Part shown: positions 1-8,643 of the stretch, one piece after another
Position numbering within the stretch: position 1 is the stretch's first letter
How the letters are laid out: every line of letters begins with the position of its first letter
NCBI RefSeq assembly: GCF_003201105.1
Contig: NZ_QICJ01000009.1
Coordinates: forward strand, 185,912-249,911
Length of the DNA stretch: 64,000 bases
From: Dyella sp. AtDHG13
GTDB lineage: Bacteria > Pseudomonadota > Gammaproteobacteria > Xanthomonadales > Rhodanobacteraceae
Direction: 5' to 3'
Translations under genes and position numbers: made by a program
The notes under the pieces: generated by a model
What the model saw: only the letters and a program-made list of their open reading frames with translations
What the model was told of the DNA's origin: nothing
The model's database searches: none

Positions 1-153
1 GGTGCGGCCGTTCTTCAGGTTGCGGATGAAGATGCGGGTGAACGCCTGACCCTTGCCGGGCTTGATGAAGTCGGCGTCGGTAATGACCCACGGGTCATTG
101 TTGTGAAGGATCTTCATACCCTTCTTGACGTCGTTGAGACCGGCGGTGGCCAT
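1..153 (-). CDS. efp: Elongation factor P, N-terminal part (cut by window edge)
   Basis: The 51 visible residues are the start of the N-terminal KOW-like domain of EF-P, the tRNA-mimic factor that relieves ribosome stalling at polyproline stretches. The KPGKGQAF loop is present, and the modifiable lysine falls at residue 34, as in E. coli. This implies a lysylation-type EF-P, the substrate of EpmA/EpmB, and epmB is the divergent neighbour 83 bp away. The ATG is preceded by a GGAG ribosome-binding site. The rest of the gene lies outside the window. Identification is firm. Confidence 0.95.
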   Translation of the reverse strand, partial: MATAGLNDVKKGMKILHNNDPWVITDADFIKPGKGQAFTRIFIRNLKNGRT

Positions 154-236
154 GTGCTGCACTCCAGGTGTGATGCCGCGGGGAGGCGGCTAGAATAGGG
201 TTTTCGCCGGGCCAGGGGCCCGATTCAAGACCCACT

Positions 237-1247
237 ATGATAACCGCAAGCCACGCCGCCCGCCTATCTCCGCCAGGACCCGACTGGCGCGCGCTCTGGC
301 GCGAGGCCGTGACCGACCCGCGCGAGCTGCTGGAATTGGTGGGCCTGGGCCACCTGGGCGACCGCCTGCCCAAGGACGATGCCGGCTTCGCCGTGCGGGT
401 GCCGCGGGGCTTCGTGGCCCGCATGCGCCCAGGCGACGCCAACGACCCCCTGCTCCTGCAGGCCCTGCCGCAGCTGGCCGAACTGGACGTGGTCCAGGGC
501 TTCGGCACCGACGCCGTGGGGGACATGGCCGCCCGCTCCGCCCAGGGCGTGCTGCACAAGTACGACGGACGCGCCCTGCTGATCGCCAGCGGCAGCTGCG
601 CCATCAACTGCCGGTACTGCTTCCGCCGCCATTTCCCCTATGGCGACGAAATGGCCGCCGCGGGCCAATGGCGCAAGGCGCTGGAGCATGTCCGCCAGGA
701 CGCATCCATCAGCGAGCTGATTCTCTCCGGCGGCGACCCGCTGTCGCTGGCCACGAGCAAGCTGGAAGAGCTGACCCGCGGCCTGGCCGAGATTCCCCAC
801 GTCACCCGCCTGCGCATCCACACGCGCCTGCCGGTGGTGCTGCCCGAACGCATCGACGACGCCTTCGTGCGCTGGCTGGCCGACCTTCCGCTGCAGAAGG
901 TGGTGGTGCTGCACGCCAACCACGCCAACGAGTTCGACGCCACCGTGGACGCGGCGTGCGCCCGCCTGCGCGATGCGGGAGCCACCCTGCTGAACCAGTC
1001 CGTCCTCCTGCGCGGCATCAACGACGATGCCGATATCTTGGCCGCGCTGTCCGAGCGACTGTTCGCCGCCGGCGTACTGCCCTACTACCTGCACCAGCTC
1101 GACCGCGTGCAGGGCGCGGCGCATTTCGAGGTGGACGACGCGCGCGCGCTGTCCCTGGTCGAAGCGGTCCGCCATCGGCTGCCCGGGTATCTCGTGCCGA
1201 AGCTGGTGCGCGAGGTCGGCGGCGAGCCGTCCAAGCGGCCGGTGTAA
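237..1247 (+). CDS. epmB: EF-P beta-lysylation protein (lysine 2,3-aminomutase homologue)
   Basis: A 336-residue radical-SAM, PLP-dependent enzyme that converts alpha-lysine to beta-lysine for attachment to EF-P Lys34 by EpmA. The radical-SAM cysteines are C121, C125 and C128 (CxxxCxxC within GSCAINCRYCF), followed by a SGGDPL motif near residue 165. The length matches E. coli EpmB (about 340). It is divergent from efp, its substrate gene, and this pairing is what separates it from a catabolic lysine 2,3-aminomutase. EpmA is not in the window. The start at 237 gives the usual N-terminus. Confidence 0.93.
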   Translation: MITASHAARLSPPGPDWRALWREAVTDPRELLELVGLGHLGDRLPKDDAGFAVRVPRGFVARMRPGDANDPLLLQALPQLAELDVVQGFGTDAVGDMAARSAQGVLHKYDGRALLIASGSCAINCRYCFRRHFPYGDEMAAAGQWRKALEHVRQDASISELILSGGDPLSLATSKLEELTRGLAEIPHVTRLRIHTRLPVVLPERIDDAFVRWLADLPLQKVVVLHANHANEFDATVDAACARLRDAGATLLNQSVLLRGINDDADILAALSERLFAAGVLPYYLHQLDRVQGAAHFEVDDARALSLVEAVRHRLPGYLVPKLVREVGGEPSKRPV

Positions 1248-1394
1248 CAGAGACACAGTACAGTTGTGGGTTCCGTCACTACCGGAATATTTCTGCTGGC
1301 AGTGACCGGCGTAATCCGTTAAAACCCACGGATGGCCCGCCCTCCTGTCATGTCAGGCAAGCAGCGGCGCACAACGGAATAGCTCGGCGAGCCC

Positions 1395-3437
1395 ATGAAA
1401 ACTGACCAGGTCATCAAGATCCTTTTCATCGAGAAGTCAGTCGAAGACGCGGAACAGATCATCAGCCTGCTGCGCAACAGCGGCATCGCCGTCCGACCGG
1501 CGCGCGCCACCAGCGCCGAACAGATCACGGCCGCCCTTGATGAACTCGGCCCCGACATCGTCCTGTTCGACCCTTCCGTCGGCACGCTGGAACTGCGCGA
1601 GGTGTCGCGCATGCTCGATGCGCACGGTCGCGACCTGTCGCTGATCGCGCTCGTCGGCCAGGTGGACAACGCCGCCATCACCGAGCTTTTCGTCAACGGC
1701 GCGCGCAGCGTCGCACTGCGGCCGCAGCCCAAGCAGCTGATGGCCGTCATCCAGCGCGAGTTCGACGCGCTCAACATGCGTCGCCAGGTGCGCCGCCTGG
1801 AAGCGGCGCTGCGCGAGTCGGAGCGCCGCTGCGACGCGCTGCTCGACTCCTCCACCGACGCCATCGCCTATGTGCATGAAGGCATGCACGTGCGCGCCAA
1901 CCAGGCCTACCTCGATACCTTCGGCTACACGGATTTCGACGACCTGCTGGGCCTGCCCCTGCTGGACATGATCAGCCCCAACGATGCCGAGGAACTCAAG
2001 GGCATCCTCAAGGGCCTATCCAAGGGCGAAAAGCCCTCCGGCGTGATCGAGCTGCAGGCCCGCCGCGCCGATGCCAGCACCTTCAAGGCAAGCGTGGAGT
2101 TCGCGCACGCCATGTTCGAGGGCGAGCCCTGCCTGCAGGTGGTGTTCCGCCGGCAGATGATCGACACCAGCGTGATCGAACAACTGCAGCGCGATCCCGT
2201 CACCGGCCTGTTCAACCGCGCGCGCATGCTCGAGTGCGTCGACGAAGCCGTCGCCGCGGCCGCGCAAGGCATCAAGGGGCAGTCCCTGCTGCTGATCGAG
2301 CCCGACGGCTGGCAGAACATCGTCGCCGGCGTCGGCCTCGCCAAGGCGGATGAACTGCTGGCCGCCTTCGCCAACCGCGTGGAAGGCCAGCTCACCGCCC
2401 ACGACACCGCCGGCCTGCTGGCCGAGCACACCATCGGCGTACTGCTGCACACCCGCAACGACGAAGGCATCAAGCAGTGGATCGCGGGACTGCAGCAGGC
2501 CATCGCCGGCGGCATCTTCGACCTTGGCACGCGCTCCATCACCATCACCGCGAGCATCGGCGGCAGCCTGCTCGGCGAGCGCAACGCCAACACCGAACTC
2601 CTGCTCAACCAGGCCAGCCAGGCACTGCGCAACGCGCAAAGCCAGGGCGGCAACCGCAGCGACCTGCATGATCCGGCGGCCCGCGAGAAAGCGGACGAAG
2701 AGCGCGAGCGCTACTGGCTGGGCGTGCTCAAGCAGGCGCTCACGCAGAACGATTTCGTGCTCTATCACCAGCAGACCATCAGCCTGCAGGATGCCGAGGG
2801 CGAGTTCTCCGAAATCCTGCTTCGCCTCAACGGCCCGCAGGGCGAGGTGCTTCCGGGCTTCTTCATGCCCATCGCCGAGAAGCACAACCTCACCCCCGCC
2901 ATCGACCGCTGGGTGCTGAACCAGGCGATCGAGCACCTGCGTGCGCGCGACCGCATGGGTTCGCCCACCACCTTCTTCGTCAAGCTCACCGCCGGCTCGC
3001 TGGAAGACAAGGACCTGCTGCCCTGGCTGGGCGAACGCCTGCGCCAGGCGTCGCTCAAGCACGGCCAGCTGGTGCTGGAAATGACCGAGAGCAAGGTGGT
3101 GACCTCCCTGCGCCCGGCGCAGGAGTTCGTGCAGGCCTGGCAGAAGCTGGGCGGCCAGTTCGCCCTCGAACAGTTCGGCTCGGGCCTCAATTCGTTCCAG
3201 TTGCTCAACCACATCGGCGCCGACTACCTGAAGATCGACCGCAGCTACATGGCCGACCTGCCGCAACAGGCGGAGAGCCAGAAAAAGGTGGCTGAGATCT
3301 GCCGACAGGCGCGCGAGCTGAAGAAACAGACCATTGCCGAGTGGGTGGAAGACGCGGCGAGCACGTCGCTGTTGTTCGCCTGCGGCGTGGACTTCGTGCA
3401 GGGTAATTTCCTGCAGGAGCCGCAGCGGTTGGCGTGA
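1395..3437 (+). CDS. FimX-like REC-PAS-GGDEF-EAL protein with degenerate catalytic motifs
   Basis: A 680-residue cytoplasmic signalling protein. Domains in order: receiver-like (about 8-120), PAS (about 145-250), GGDEF-like (about 260-430) and EAL-like (about 436-675). The GGDEF signature is absent, and the EAL motif reads EIL in SEILLRLN. The protein therefore probably does not make or degrade c-di-GMP but binds it through the EAL domain. This is the architecture and approximate length of Xanthomonas FimX, which controls type IV pilus assembly with PilZ and PilB. No pilus genes adjoin it. FimX identity is inferred from architecture; a sibling REC/PAS/EAL protein is possible. Confidence 0.8.
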   Translation: MKTDQVIKILFIEKSVEDAEQIISLLRNSGIAVRPARATSAEQITAALDELGPDIVLFDPSVGTLELREVSRMLDAHGRDLSLIALVGQVDNAAITELFVNGARSVALRPQPKQLMAVIQREFDALNMRRQVRRLEAALRESERRCDALLDSSTDAIAYVHEGMHVRANQAYLDTFGYTDFDDLLGLPLLDMISPNDAEELKGILKGLSKGEKPSGVIELQARRADASTFKASVEFAHAMFEGEPCLQVVFRRQMIDTSVIEQLQRDPVTGLFNRARMLECVDEAVAAAAQGIKGQSLLLIEPDGWQNIVAGVGLAKADELLAAFANRVEGQLTAHDTAGLLAEHTIGVLLHTRNDEGIKQWIAGLQQAIAGGIFDLGTRSITITASIGGSLLGERNANTELLLNQASQALRNAQSQGGNRSDLHDPAAREKADEERERYWLGVLKQALTQNDFVLYHQQTISLQDAEGEFSEILLRLNGPQGEVLPGFFMPIAEKHNLTPAIDRWVLNQAIEHLRARDRMGSPTTFFVKLTAGSLEDKDLLPWLGERLRQASLKHGQLVLEMTESKVVTSLRPAQEFVQAWQKLGGQFALEQFGSGLNSFQLLNHIGADYLKIDRSYMADLPQQAESQKKVAEICRQARELKKQTIAEWVEDAASTSLLFACGVDFVQGNFLQEPQRLA

Positions 3438-3829
3438 TGGGTGCCGCCCTGGCATCGGACGACACCGCTGAATGTCGAGCCACGTGCAACACGCCTCTGT
3501 TTTTGTGTTTTGCTCCCTCTCCCCTGCGGGGCGAGGGGCGGGTGCTCGCCTTACCGCTTCGTTCTTTAGTCGTCATCCCGGCGCAGGCCGGAGGCGCTTT
3601 TCAACAGCCGAAGGGCTGGTCATCCAGTGACTTTGCGTTTGGCTGTCGCGCAGCGGGCTCTTGCAGCCTTGCCTCGCCGCTTCATTCTTTAGCCCGTCAT
3701 TCCTGCGAAAGCAGGAATCCAGTGACTTTGCTTTTGGTTGTCGCATGGCGGTGATTCGCCTCCTCGTACGTTCCCGCGACCTTGCCGCCTACGCGGCGGG
3801 CGTTTCGATCGTCTGCCGACGCTCGAGTC

Positions 3830-3859
3830 ACTTTTCTTTTGCTGGCCCAAAAGAAAAGT
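3830..3859. repeat. Left end hairpin of composite repeat, copy 1
   Basis: An 11-bp perfect stem ACTTTTCTTTT / AAAAGAAAAGT closes an 8-nt loop GCTGGCCC. Identical hairpins occur at 31718-31747 and 42122-42151. The related hairpin at the opposite end of the same element is 4634-4661. Confidence 0.9.
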
Positions 3860-4213
3860 AACCCAAAGAAAATGGCCTTTAGAGCCAACGCCCGCAGCAT
3901 TCCGCTGGGATAAGCCCGAACGGTTGAGGTGCGTTGTGGCTTGGCAACCTTCGCCGCTACACAGCGGGTAGTTCGGTGCGTTTCGCAACGCGCCGGGGCG
4001 GAGAGGGCTTAAAGCAGCGTGCGCTACGCTTTCCGATCGCTGTGGCTAGGTAAGGGGGGACGCTACGCTTCCCGACCGTTTTGGAGAACTCGCCACCTTG
4101 TGGCAAGCCATCCCTATAGCGCGGTACTCCATCTCGGAAACACGGCACTCCGATACGACACCTCATTCCTGCTCTTAGCAGCCTGTTCAAATCTCGCGTG
4201 TATGCACATTTCG

Positions 4214-4343
4214 CCTCACCGTCATCCCGCGAAAGCGGGAGGCGCTTCATCAACAGCCGAATGGCTGGTCATCCAGCGACTTTACGCGCTGCGAGACGGC
4301 TTAAAGGCACTGGATCCCCGCTTTCGCGGGGATGACGGTGAGG
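4214..4343. repeat. Inverted REP-like block inside composite repeat, copy 1
   Basis: The left arm starts CCTCACCGTCATCCC and the right arm is its inverse, ending GGGATGACGGTGAGG. The arms are separated by CCAGCGACTTTACGCGCTG-type spacer. The left arm carries an extra segment of about 30 bp (AGGCGCTTCATCAACAGCC...). Related blocks are at 32100-32228 and 42499-42599, with a solitary copy at 48705-48805. Confidence 0.85.
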
Positions 4344-4382
4344 GAATGGAGCTGCTTCGGAGACTTTGAACAGCTTCCAAGG

Positions 4383-4601
4383 CAGGCGCGCCGCGCCTGC
4401 CACGACGCGATGTGCCGCGCCGCGGCACGAGCCGTCGGCTCTAGCTCTTGATCTTCCGGGTCCCCGTATGAGGCGGCGGACGGGTGGAGGAATAGCCCGT
4501 AGGGTGGCCGGCACGGATGCCGGCCAGTTTGTCGTCAGGGCAGGATGCCCTGTCGACAAACCCCGCAACCCGTCCGCGGACCTATCGGGCTTGCCCGATA
4601 G
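4383..4601 (+). ncRNA. Candidate structured RNA cassette, copy 1 (tandem GGA-loop hairpins)
   Basis: A run of hairpins: CAGGCGC/GCGCCTG (4383-4399); P1 ACGGG/CCCGT with loop TGGAGGAATAG (4480-4500); P2 TGGCCGGCA/TGCCGGCCA with loop CGGA (4505-4526); P3 of 7+7 bp around a T-T mismatch with loop GGA (4528-4560); P4 CTATCGGGC/GCCCGATAG (4582-4601). Stem sequences of P1, P2 and P3 change compensatorily against copies 2 and 3 while GGA stays in the loop. Transcription is not shown; the + strand is chosen because the loops read GGA on it. Confidence 0.35.
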
Positions 4602-4633
4602 GCGCCTCATCCGGGGGGCCCTTCTCTTTGGTT

Positions 4634-4686
4634 ACTTTCTCTTGGGCAAGCAAGAGAAAGTGACCCGGACCGCGGCAGCGGTTCGG
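4634..4686. repeat. Right end hairpins of composite repeat, copy 1
   Basis: A stem ACTTTCTCTTG / CAAGAGAAAGT (4634-4661) is followed by CCGGACCGC-GGCA-GCGGTTCGG (4665-4686), a 9-bp stem with one G-T wobble and a GGCA loop. In copies 2 and 3 the second stem is CCGGCCTCC/GGAGG(T/C)CGG, a compensatory change with the same GGCA loop. Confidence 0.85.
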
Positions 4687-4911
4687 AACGCCCGCCGCGT
4701 AGGCGGCCAGGTCGCGGCAGCGCTGGTAAAGAGCCGATCAACCTCTACGCGACAACCGACCACTACCGAAACTGGATCCCGGCCTGCGCCGGGATGACGG
4801 CCAAAGCGGATGGCGGCTAAAGGATGAAACCGTGAGGCGAGCACCCACCCCTCACCCCAGCCCTCTCCCCGACGGGGAGAGGGAGAAAAACCGGGGCACA
4901 TGCGCAAAAGA

Positions 4912-4940
4912 AAACCCCGCGGATCGCTCCGCGGGGTTTC
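4912..4940 (-). terminator. Rho-independent terminator after rplS
   Basis: A stem AAACCCCGCGGA / TCCGCGGGGTTT with a TCGC loop lies 27 bp past the rplS stop. Read on the minus strand it ends in TTT followed by TCTTTTG. It closes the rpsP-rimM-trmD-rplS operon. Confidence 0.85.
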
Positions 4941-4966
4941 CATCAAACCAATAAAAGGCGACCGAA

Positions 4967-5359
4967 TTACTCGGCAGCAGCAGCCTTCTTGGCAGCCTTG
5001 GCGGCGGAGACGGCAGCGACGTCTTCCTTGATGCGGGCAGCCTTGCCTTCCAGGTTGCGCAGGTAGTACAGCTTGGCGCCACGCACCTTACCCTTGCGCT
5101 TCACTTCCAGCGAGTCGATGGCCGGGCTGTGAGCCTGGAACACGCGCTCCACGCCGGTGCCGTGCGAGATCTTGCGCACGGTGAAGGCCGAATGCAGGCC
5201 GCGGCTGCGCTTGGCGATGACGACACCTTCGAACGCCTGGACGCGCTCGCGGTTACCTTCCTTCACCTTCACGTTGACCACCACGGTGTCACCAGGGCCG
5301 AATTCCGGCAGCTGGCGGGTGATCTGCTCGGCTTCGAACTGTTCGATGATCTTGTTCAT
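4967..5359 (-). CDS. rplS: 50S ribosomal protein L19
   Basis: A 130-residue L19 at the 30S-50S interface. The body (residues 1-115) is canonical: [11 protein letters not shown] at the start, the basic [16 protein letters not shown] stretch and [15 protein letters not shown]. An Ala/Lys-rich tail ([12 protein letters not shown]) lengthens it slightly over the typical 115 residues. It is the last gene of the rpsP-rimM-trmD-rplS operon, 27 bp after trmD, and is followed by a strong terminator. Confidence 0.97.
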   Translation of the reverse strand: MNKIIEQFEAEQITRQLPEFGPGDTVVVNVKVKEGNRERVQAFEGVVIAKRSRGLHSAFTVRKISHGTGVERVFQAHSPAIDSLEVKRKGKVRGAKLYYLRNLEGKAARIKEDVAAVSAAKAAKKAAAAE

Positions 5360-5386
5360 GGCAACACCTGTCTAATTTCTGCGCCC

Positions 5387-6154
5387 TCAATGGGCCGTAT
5401 CGTCGTGCCGCGTCTGCTGAGCATGCTCGCGGCGGAATTCATCCAACAGCGCACGGGATTCTGCATCCAGCGCGCGCTGCGCCAAAAGGTCGGGACGCCG
5501 CAACCAGGTCCGTCCCAGCGATTGCTTCAGGCGCCAGCGGCGGATGGCCGCGTGGTCGCCGGAGAGCAGTACGTCCGGCACGTCGCCCAGTGCGTCATGC
5601 ACCGGTTTCGCATAGTGCGGGCAATCCAGCAGTCCGTCCGAGAACGAATCCTGCTGCGCGGACTGCGCGTCGTTCAACGCACCGTCCTGCAAGCGGCCCA
5701 CGGCATCGATGATCACTGCCGCGCCCAGCTCGCCGCCGGACAACACATAATCGCCGATGGAGAGCTCCTCGTCGACCTCGTGCGCCAGCAAACGCTCGTC
5801 CACACCTTCGTAACGCCCACAGAGCAAGGCGATGCGCGGCAGTTTCGCCAACGCTTCCACCCTGCCCTGCGTCAGCCTCGCACCTTGCGGGCTGAGATAA
5901 ACCACATGCACCGGTTCCGGTGCCGCCTCGCGCACGGCCTTGAGGGCGTCGCGCAAAGGCTGGATCAGCATCACCATCCCGGGGCCGCCGCCGCAGGTGC
6001 GGCCGTCCACGGTACGGTAATTGTCGGTGGCGAAATCGCGCGGGTTCCAGGTTTCCACCTGAAGCAGTTCACGCTGTTGCGCCCGTCCGACCACGCCGAC
6101 CGAAGCACACTGGCGCATGAAGTCGGGAAACAGCGTGACGACATCGATGCGCAT
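5387..6154 (-). CDS. trmD: tRNA (guanine-N1-)-methyltransferase
   Basis: A 255-residue SPOUT-family enzyme that makes m1G37 in tRNAs reading CNN codons, preventing +1 frameshifts. The N-terminal [13 protein letters not shown], the [12 protein letters not shown] loop and the trefoil-knot segment [14 protein letters not shown] (about 125-145) are all present. It sits in its conserved place between rimM (35 bp upstream) and rplS. Confidence 0.97.
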   Translation of the reverse strand: MRIDVVTLFPDFMRQCASVGVVGRAQQRELLQVETWNPRDFATDNYRTVDGRTCGGGPGMVMLIQPLRDALKAVREAAPEPVHVVYLSPQGARLTQGRVEALAKLPRIALLCGRYEGVDERLLAHEVDEELSIGDYVLSGGELGAAVIIDAVGRLQDGALNDAQSAQQDSFSDGLLDCPHYAKPVHDALGDVPDVLLSGDHAAIRRWRLKQSLGRTWLRRPDLLAQRALDAESRALLDEFRREHAQQTRHDDTAH

Positions 6155-6189
6155 AGATCCTCAAACCTGTTTGGCAGCGCTGGCCGCGC

Positions 6190-6705
6190 TCAGAATTCAG
6201 GATCCCAGTCCACCACCATGCGCCCGCCGGACAAGTCCACCGAACGCACGAAAGATCCCTGGATGAAAGGAATCAGCCGCTCGCGCGTGCCGTCCTTCAC
6301 CACCACGACGTCGTTGGCGCCGGTCGCGAACAGGTGACTGACCCGACCCAGTGCCACGCCTTCCGTGGTGACGACCTCAAGACCCTCGAGGTCGACCCAG
6401 TAATACTCGTCCTTGCCGGGAGGAGGCAGCAGCTCACGGGCGACGTAGATGTCCTGCCCGATCAACGCTGCTGCGGCATCGCGGTCATCCACTCCTGGGA
6501 ACTGGGCGATGAGCCCCTTGCCCTGCGGACGACCCTTGACTCCCGCGACCTCCTTTTCCACACCCGGCGCCGAAGTCAGCAGCCAGGGTTGGTAAGTGAA
6601 GATCTTCGTGCGGGGCTCGGTCCAGGATTCGATCTTGAGCCAGCCCTGCACGCCGTACAGCCCGACGATGCGTCCCACCAGGACGCGCCGACCGGCTGCC
6701 GTCAT
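6190..6705 (-). CDS. rimM: Ribosome maturation factor RimM
   Basis: A 171-residue 30S assembly factor that binds S19 and helps mature the 16S 3' domain. The N-terminal RimM domain ([19 protein letters not shown]) is followed by a PRC-barrel domain with [14 protein letters not shown]. The ATG at 6705 is chosen over an upstream in-frame start because it begins 2 bp after the rpsP stop and gives the family N-terminus. Translational coupling with rpsP is likely. Confidence 0.95.
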   Translation of the reverse strand: MTAAGRRVLVGRIVGLYGVQGWLKIESWTEPRTKIFTYQPWLLTSAPGVEKEVAGVKGRPQGKGLIAQFPGVDDRDAAAALIGQDIYVARELLPPPGKDEYYWVDLEGLEVVTTEGVALGRVSHLFATGANDVVVVKDGTRERLIPFIQGSFVRSVDLSGGRMVVDWDPEF

Positions 6706-6707
6706 GC

Positions 6708-6962
6708 TCAGGCAGCCTGCTGCTTGCCGGCTTCCTTGACCAGGGCGGCGACCTTGTCGCTCAGCTGCGCACCCTTGCCAACCCACTCCTGCACGCGGGC
6801 GACGTTCAGCTCAAGGCGCTTGTCCTTGCCCGAAGCGACCGGGTTGTAGAAACCCACGTTCTCGATGCTGCGGCCGTCGCGCTTGTTGCGCTGGTCGGTG
6901 ACAACGATGTGGTAGAACGGACGGCCCTTGGCGCCGCCGCGCGAAAGACGAATCTTGACCAT
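6708..6962 (-). CDS. rpsP: 30S ribosomal protein S16
   Basis: An 84-residue S16. It starts [20 protein letters not shown], the family signature; the upstream in-frame extension is rejected because it adds residues foreign to S16. First gene of the rpsP-rimM-trmD-rplS operon, about 140 bp downstream of ffh on the same strand. Confidence 0.96.
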   Translation of the reverse strand: MVKIRLSRGGAKGRPFYHIVVTDQRNKRDGRSIENVGFYNPVASGKDKRLELNVARVQEWVGKGAQLSDKVAALVKEAGKQQAA

Positions 6963-7104
6963 AAATAAAAGCTCCAGAGTTGCCGGGATGCCGGCAGCAC
7001 GCACGCAGCGGTGCGCGGTGAACGCGGCATTTTAATGAATTCTGAGGAAAAAGGAAGAGCTTGAGGGCAAATTCGGCCAGAAAACCCGGCCGGGCCGTTC
7101 AGCC

Positions 7105-8487
7105 TCAGCGCATCGGGGGAAAGCCGCCGCCCATGCCGCCCATGCCCTTCATGGCGCCGCGCATCTGGCGCAGCAGGCCCTTGGTGCCGCCCTTGGACAG
7201 CTTGGACATCATCTTTTCCATCTGCATGTACTGCTTCAGCAGGCGGTTGACGTCCGCCGGCTGCACGCCGGAACCGCGCGCCACGCGGGCGCGGCGCGAG
7301 CCATTGAGCAGGTCCGGATGGCGGCGTTCCTTCTTGGTCATCGACTGGATGATGGCGACCATGCGCTTGATCTCGCCGTCGTTGACCTTGGATTTGACGT
7401 TTTCGGGCAGCGCCGACACGCCCGGCAGCTTGTCCATCAGGCCGGCCAGGCCGCCCATGTTGCTCATCTGCTCGAGCTGGTCGCGCATGTCGTTGAGATC
7501 GAAGCGCTTGCCCTTGATGACCTTCTCGGCGAGCTTCTGCGCCTTCTCCTGGTCGACCTTGCGCTCCACTTCCTCGACCAGCGACAACACGTCGCCCATG
7601 CCGAGGATGCGTTGCGCGACGCGGTCCGGGTGGAACGGCTCCAGCGCATCGGTCTTTTCGCCCGCGCCGAGGAACTTGATCGGACGGCCGGTGACGTAGC
7701 GCACCGAAAGCGCGGCACCGCCGCGTGCATCGCCGTCGGTCTTGGTGAGCACCACGCCGGTGAGCGGCAGCGCCTCGGCGAAGGCCTTGGCGGTGTTGGC
7801 CGCGTCCTGACCGGTCATGGAGTCGACCACGAACAGGGTTTCGATCGGGGTGATCGCGGCGTGCAGCGCCTTGATCTCCGCCATCATCGCCTCGTCCACG
7901 TGCAGGCGACCGGCGGTGTCGACCAGCAACACGTCAATCACTTCGCGGCGTGCAGCGGCAATGGCGTTCCTGGCGATGTCGACCGGGTTCTGGCCCGCCT
8001 CGGACGGGAAGAACTTCACGCCCACCTGTTCGGCCAGCGTGCGCAGCTGCTCGATGGCGGCCGGACGGTACACGTCACAGCTGACCACCATCACCTTCTT
8101 CTTTTTGCGCTCGGTGAGGAAGCGCGCGAGCTTGGCGACGGTGGTGGTCTTGCCGGCGCCCTGCAGGCCGGCCATCAGCACCACGGCGGGCGGCTGCTGC
8201 GCCAGGTTGAGCTCGGTGTTGGCGGTGCCCATCAGGGCGGTCAGCTCGTCGCTCACCACCTTCACCAGCGCCTGGCCCGGCGACAGGCTCTTGAGCACTT
8301 CCTGGCCCACCGCGCGGACCTTCACGCGCTCGATCAGCGCCTGCACCACCGGCAGGGCCACGTCGGCCTCCAGCAGGGCAATGCGCACTTCGCGCAGCGA
8401 TTCGCGGATGTTTTCCTCGGTCAGGCGACCACGGCCGCGCAGGCGGTTGACGGTGGCGGAGAGGCGTTGGCTGAGGGATTCGAACAT
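7105..8487 (-). CDS. ffh: Signal recognition particle protein Ffh
   Basis: A 460-residue SRP GTPase that binds 4.5S RNA and targets nascent membrane proteins. The N domain (1-85) precedes the G domain with P-loop GLQGAGKTT (about 109-117), DTAGRL and TKTDGDARGG. The C-terminal M domain is Met-rich (YMQMEKMMSKLSKG, MGGMGGGFPPM). Length is normal for gammaproteobacteria. It lies upstream of rpsP, its conserved neighbour in this group. Confidence 0.97.
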   Translation of the reverse strand: MFESLSQRLSATVNRLRGRGRLTEENIRESLREVRIALLEADVALPVVQALIERVKVRAVGQEVLKSLSPGQALVKVVSDELTALMGTANTELNLAQQPPAVVLMAGLQGAGKTTTVAKLARFLTERKKKKVMVVSCDVYRPAAIEQLRTLAEQVGVKFFPSEAGQNPVDIARNAIAAARREVIDVLLVDTAGRLHVDEAMMAEIKALHAAITPIETLFVVDSMTGQDAANTAKAFAEALPLTGVVLTKTDGDARGGAALSVRYVTGRPIKFLGAGEKTDALEPFHPDRVAQRILGMGDVLSLVEEVERKVDQEKAQKLAEKVIKGKRFDLNDMRDQLEQMSNMGGLAGLMDKLPGVSALPENVKSKVNDGEIKRMVAIIQSMTKKERRHPDLLNGSRRARVARGSGVQPADVNRLLKQYMQMEKMMSKLSKGGTKGLLRQMRGAMKGMGGMGGGFPPMR

Positions 8488-8643
8488 GGCTGGTGCCGGC
8501 AGGCGGAAAGACGTCGATTATAGCCGGGGTTGTGGGGCCGGGTCTCGGGGCCTTCAACCGGGCGCGCGGAACGGCGGCCCGTGGCGCTCAGCGTGACGCA
8601 TCCGGCACCGCGTCGACGCACCCCTCCCGCCACTTACGACCCT

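Larger units (their letters stand above)
3511..4890. repeat. Composite intergenic repeat, copy 1
   Basis: This fills the gap between the convergent fimX-like gene and rplS. The outer edges are CCCTCTCCCC/GGGGAGAGGG-type palindromes (about 3515-3540 and 4860-4885). Inside are a left end module (3695-3876) and its inverted counterpart (4615-4800). Between them lie an inverted block with arms CGTCATCCC...GGGATGACG (4214-4343) and a hairpin cassette (4383-4601). Copies 2 and 3 (31500-32790 and 41835-43160) have the same order of parts. Apparent open frames here (for example 3738-3971 and 4366-4797) are by-products of the repeat and are not called as genes. Confidence 0.9.

Noticed and set aside
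4383..4601. CRISPR-like array
   Set aside because: The repeated units are different hairpins without uniform direct repeats or spacers, and no cas genes are near.
3738..4797. Several ORFs of 60-150 residues inside composite repeat copy 1
   Set aside because: They occur in repeat modules on both strands, cross hairpins and lack ribosome-binding sites; the three copies differ by indels that would break the frames.
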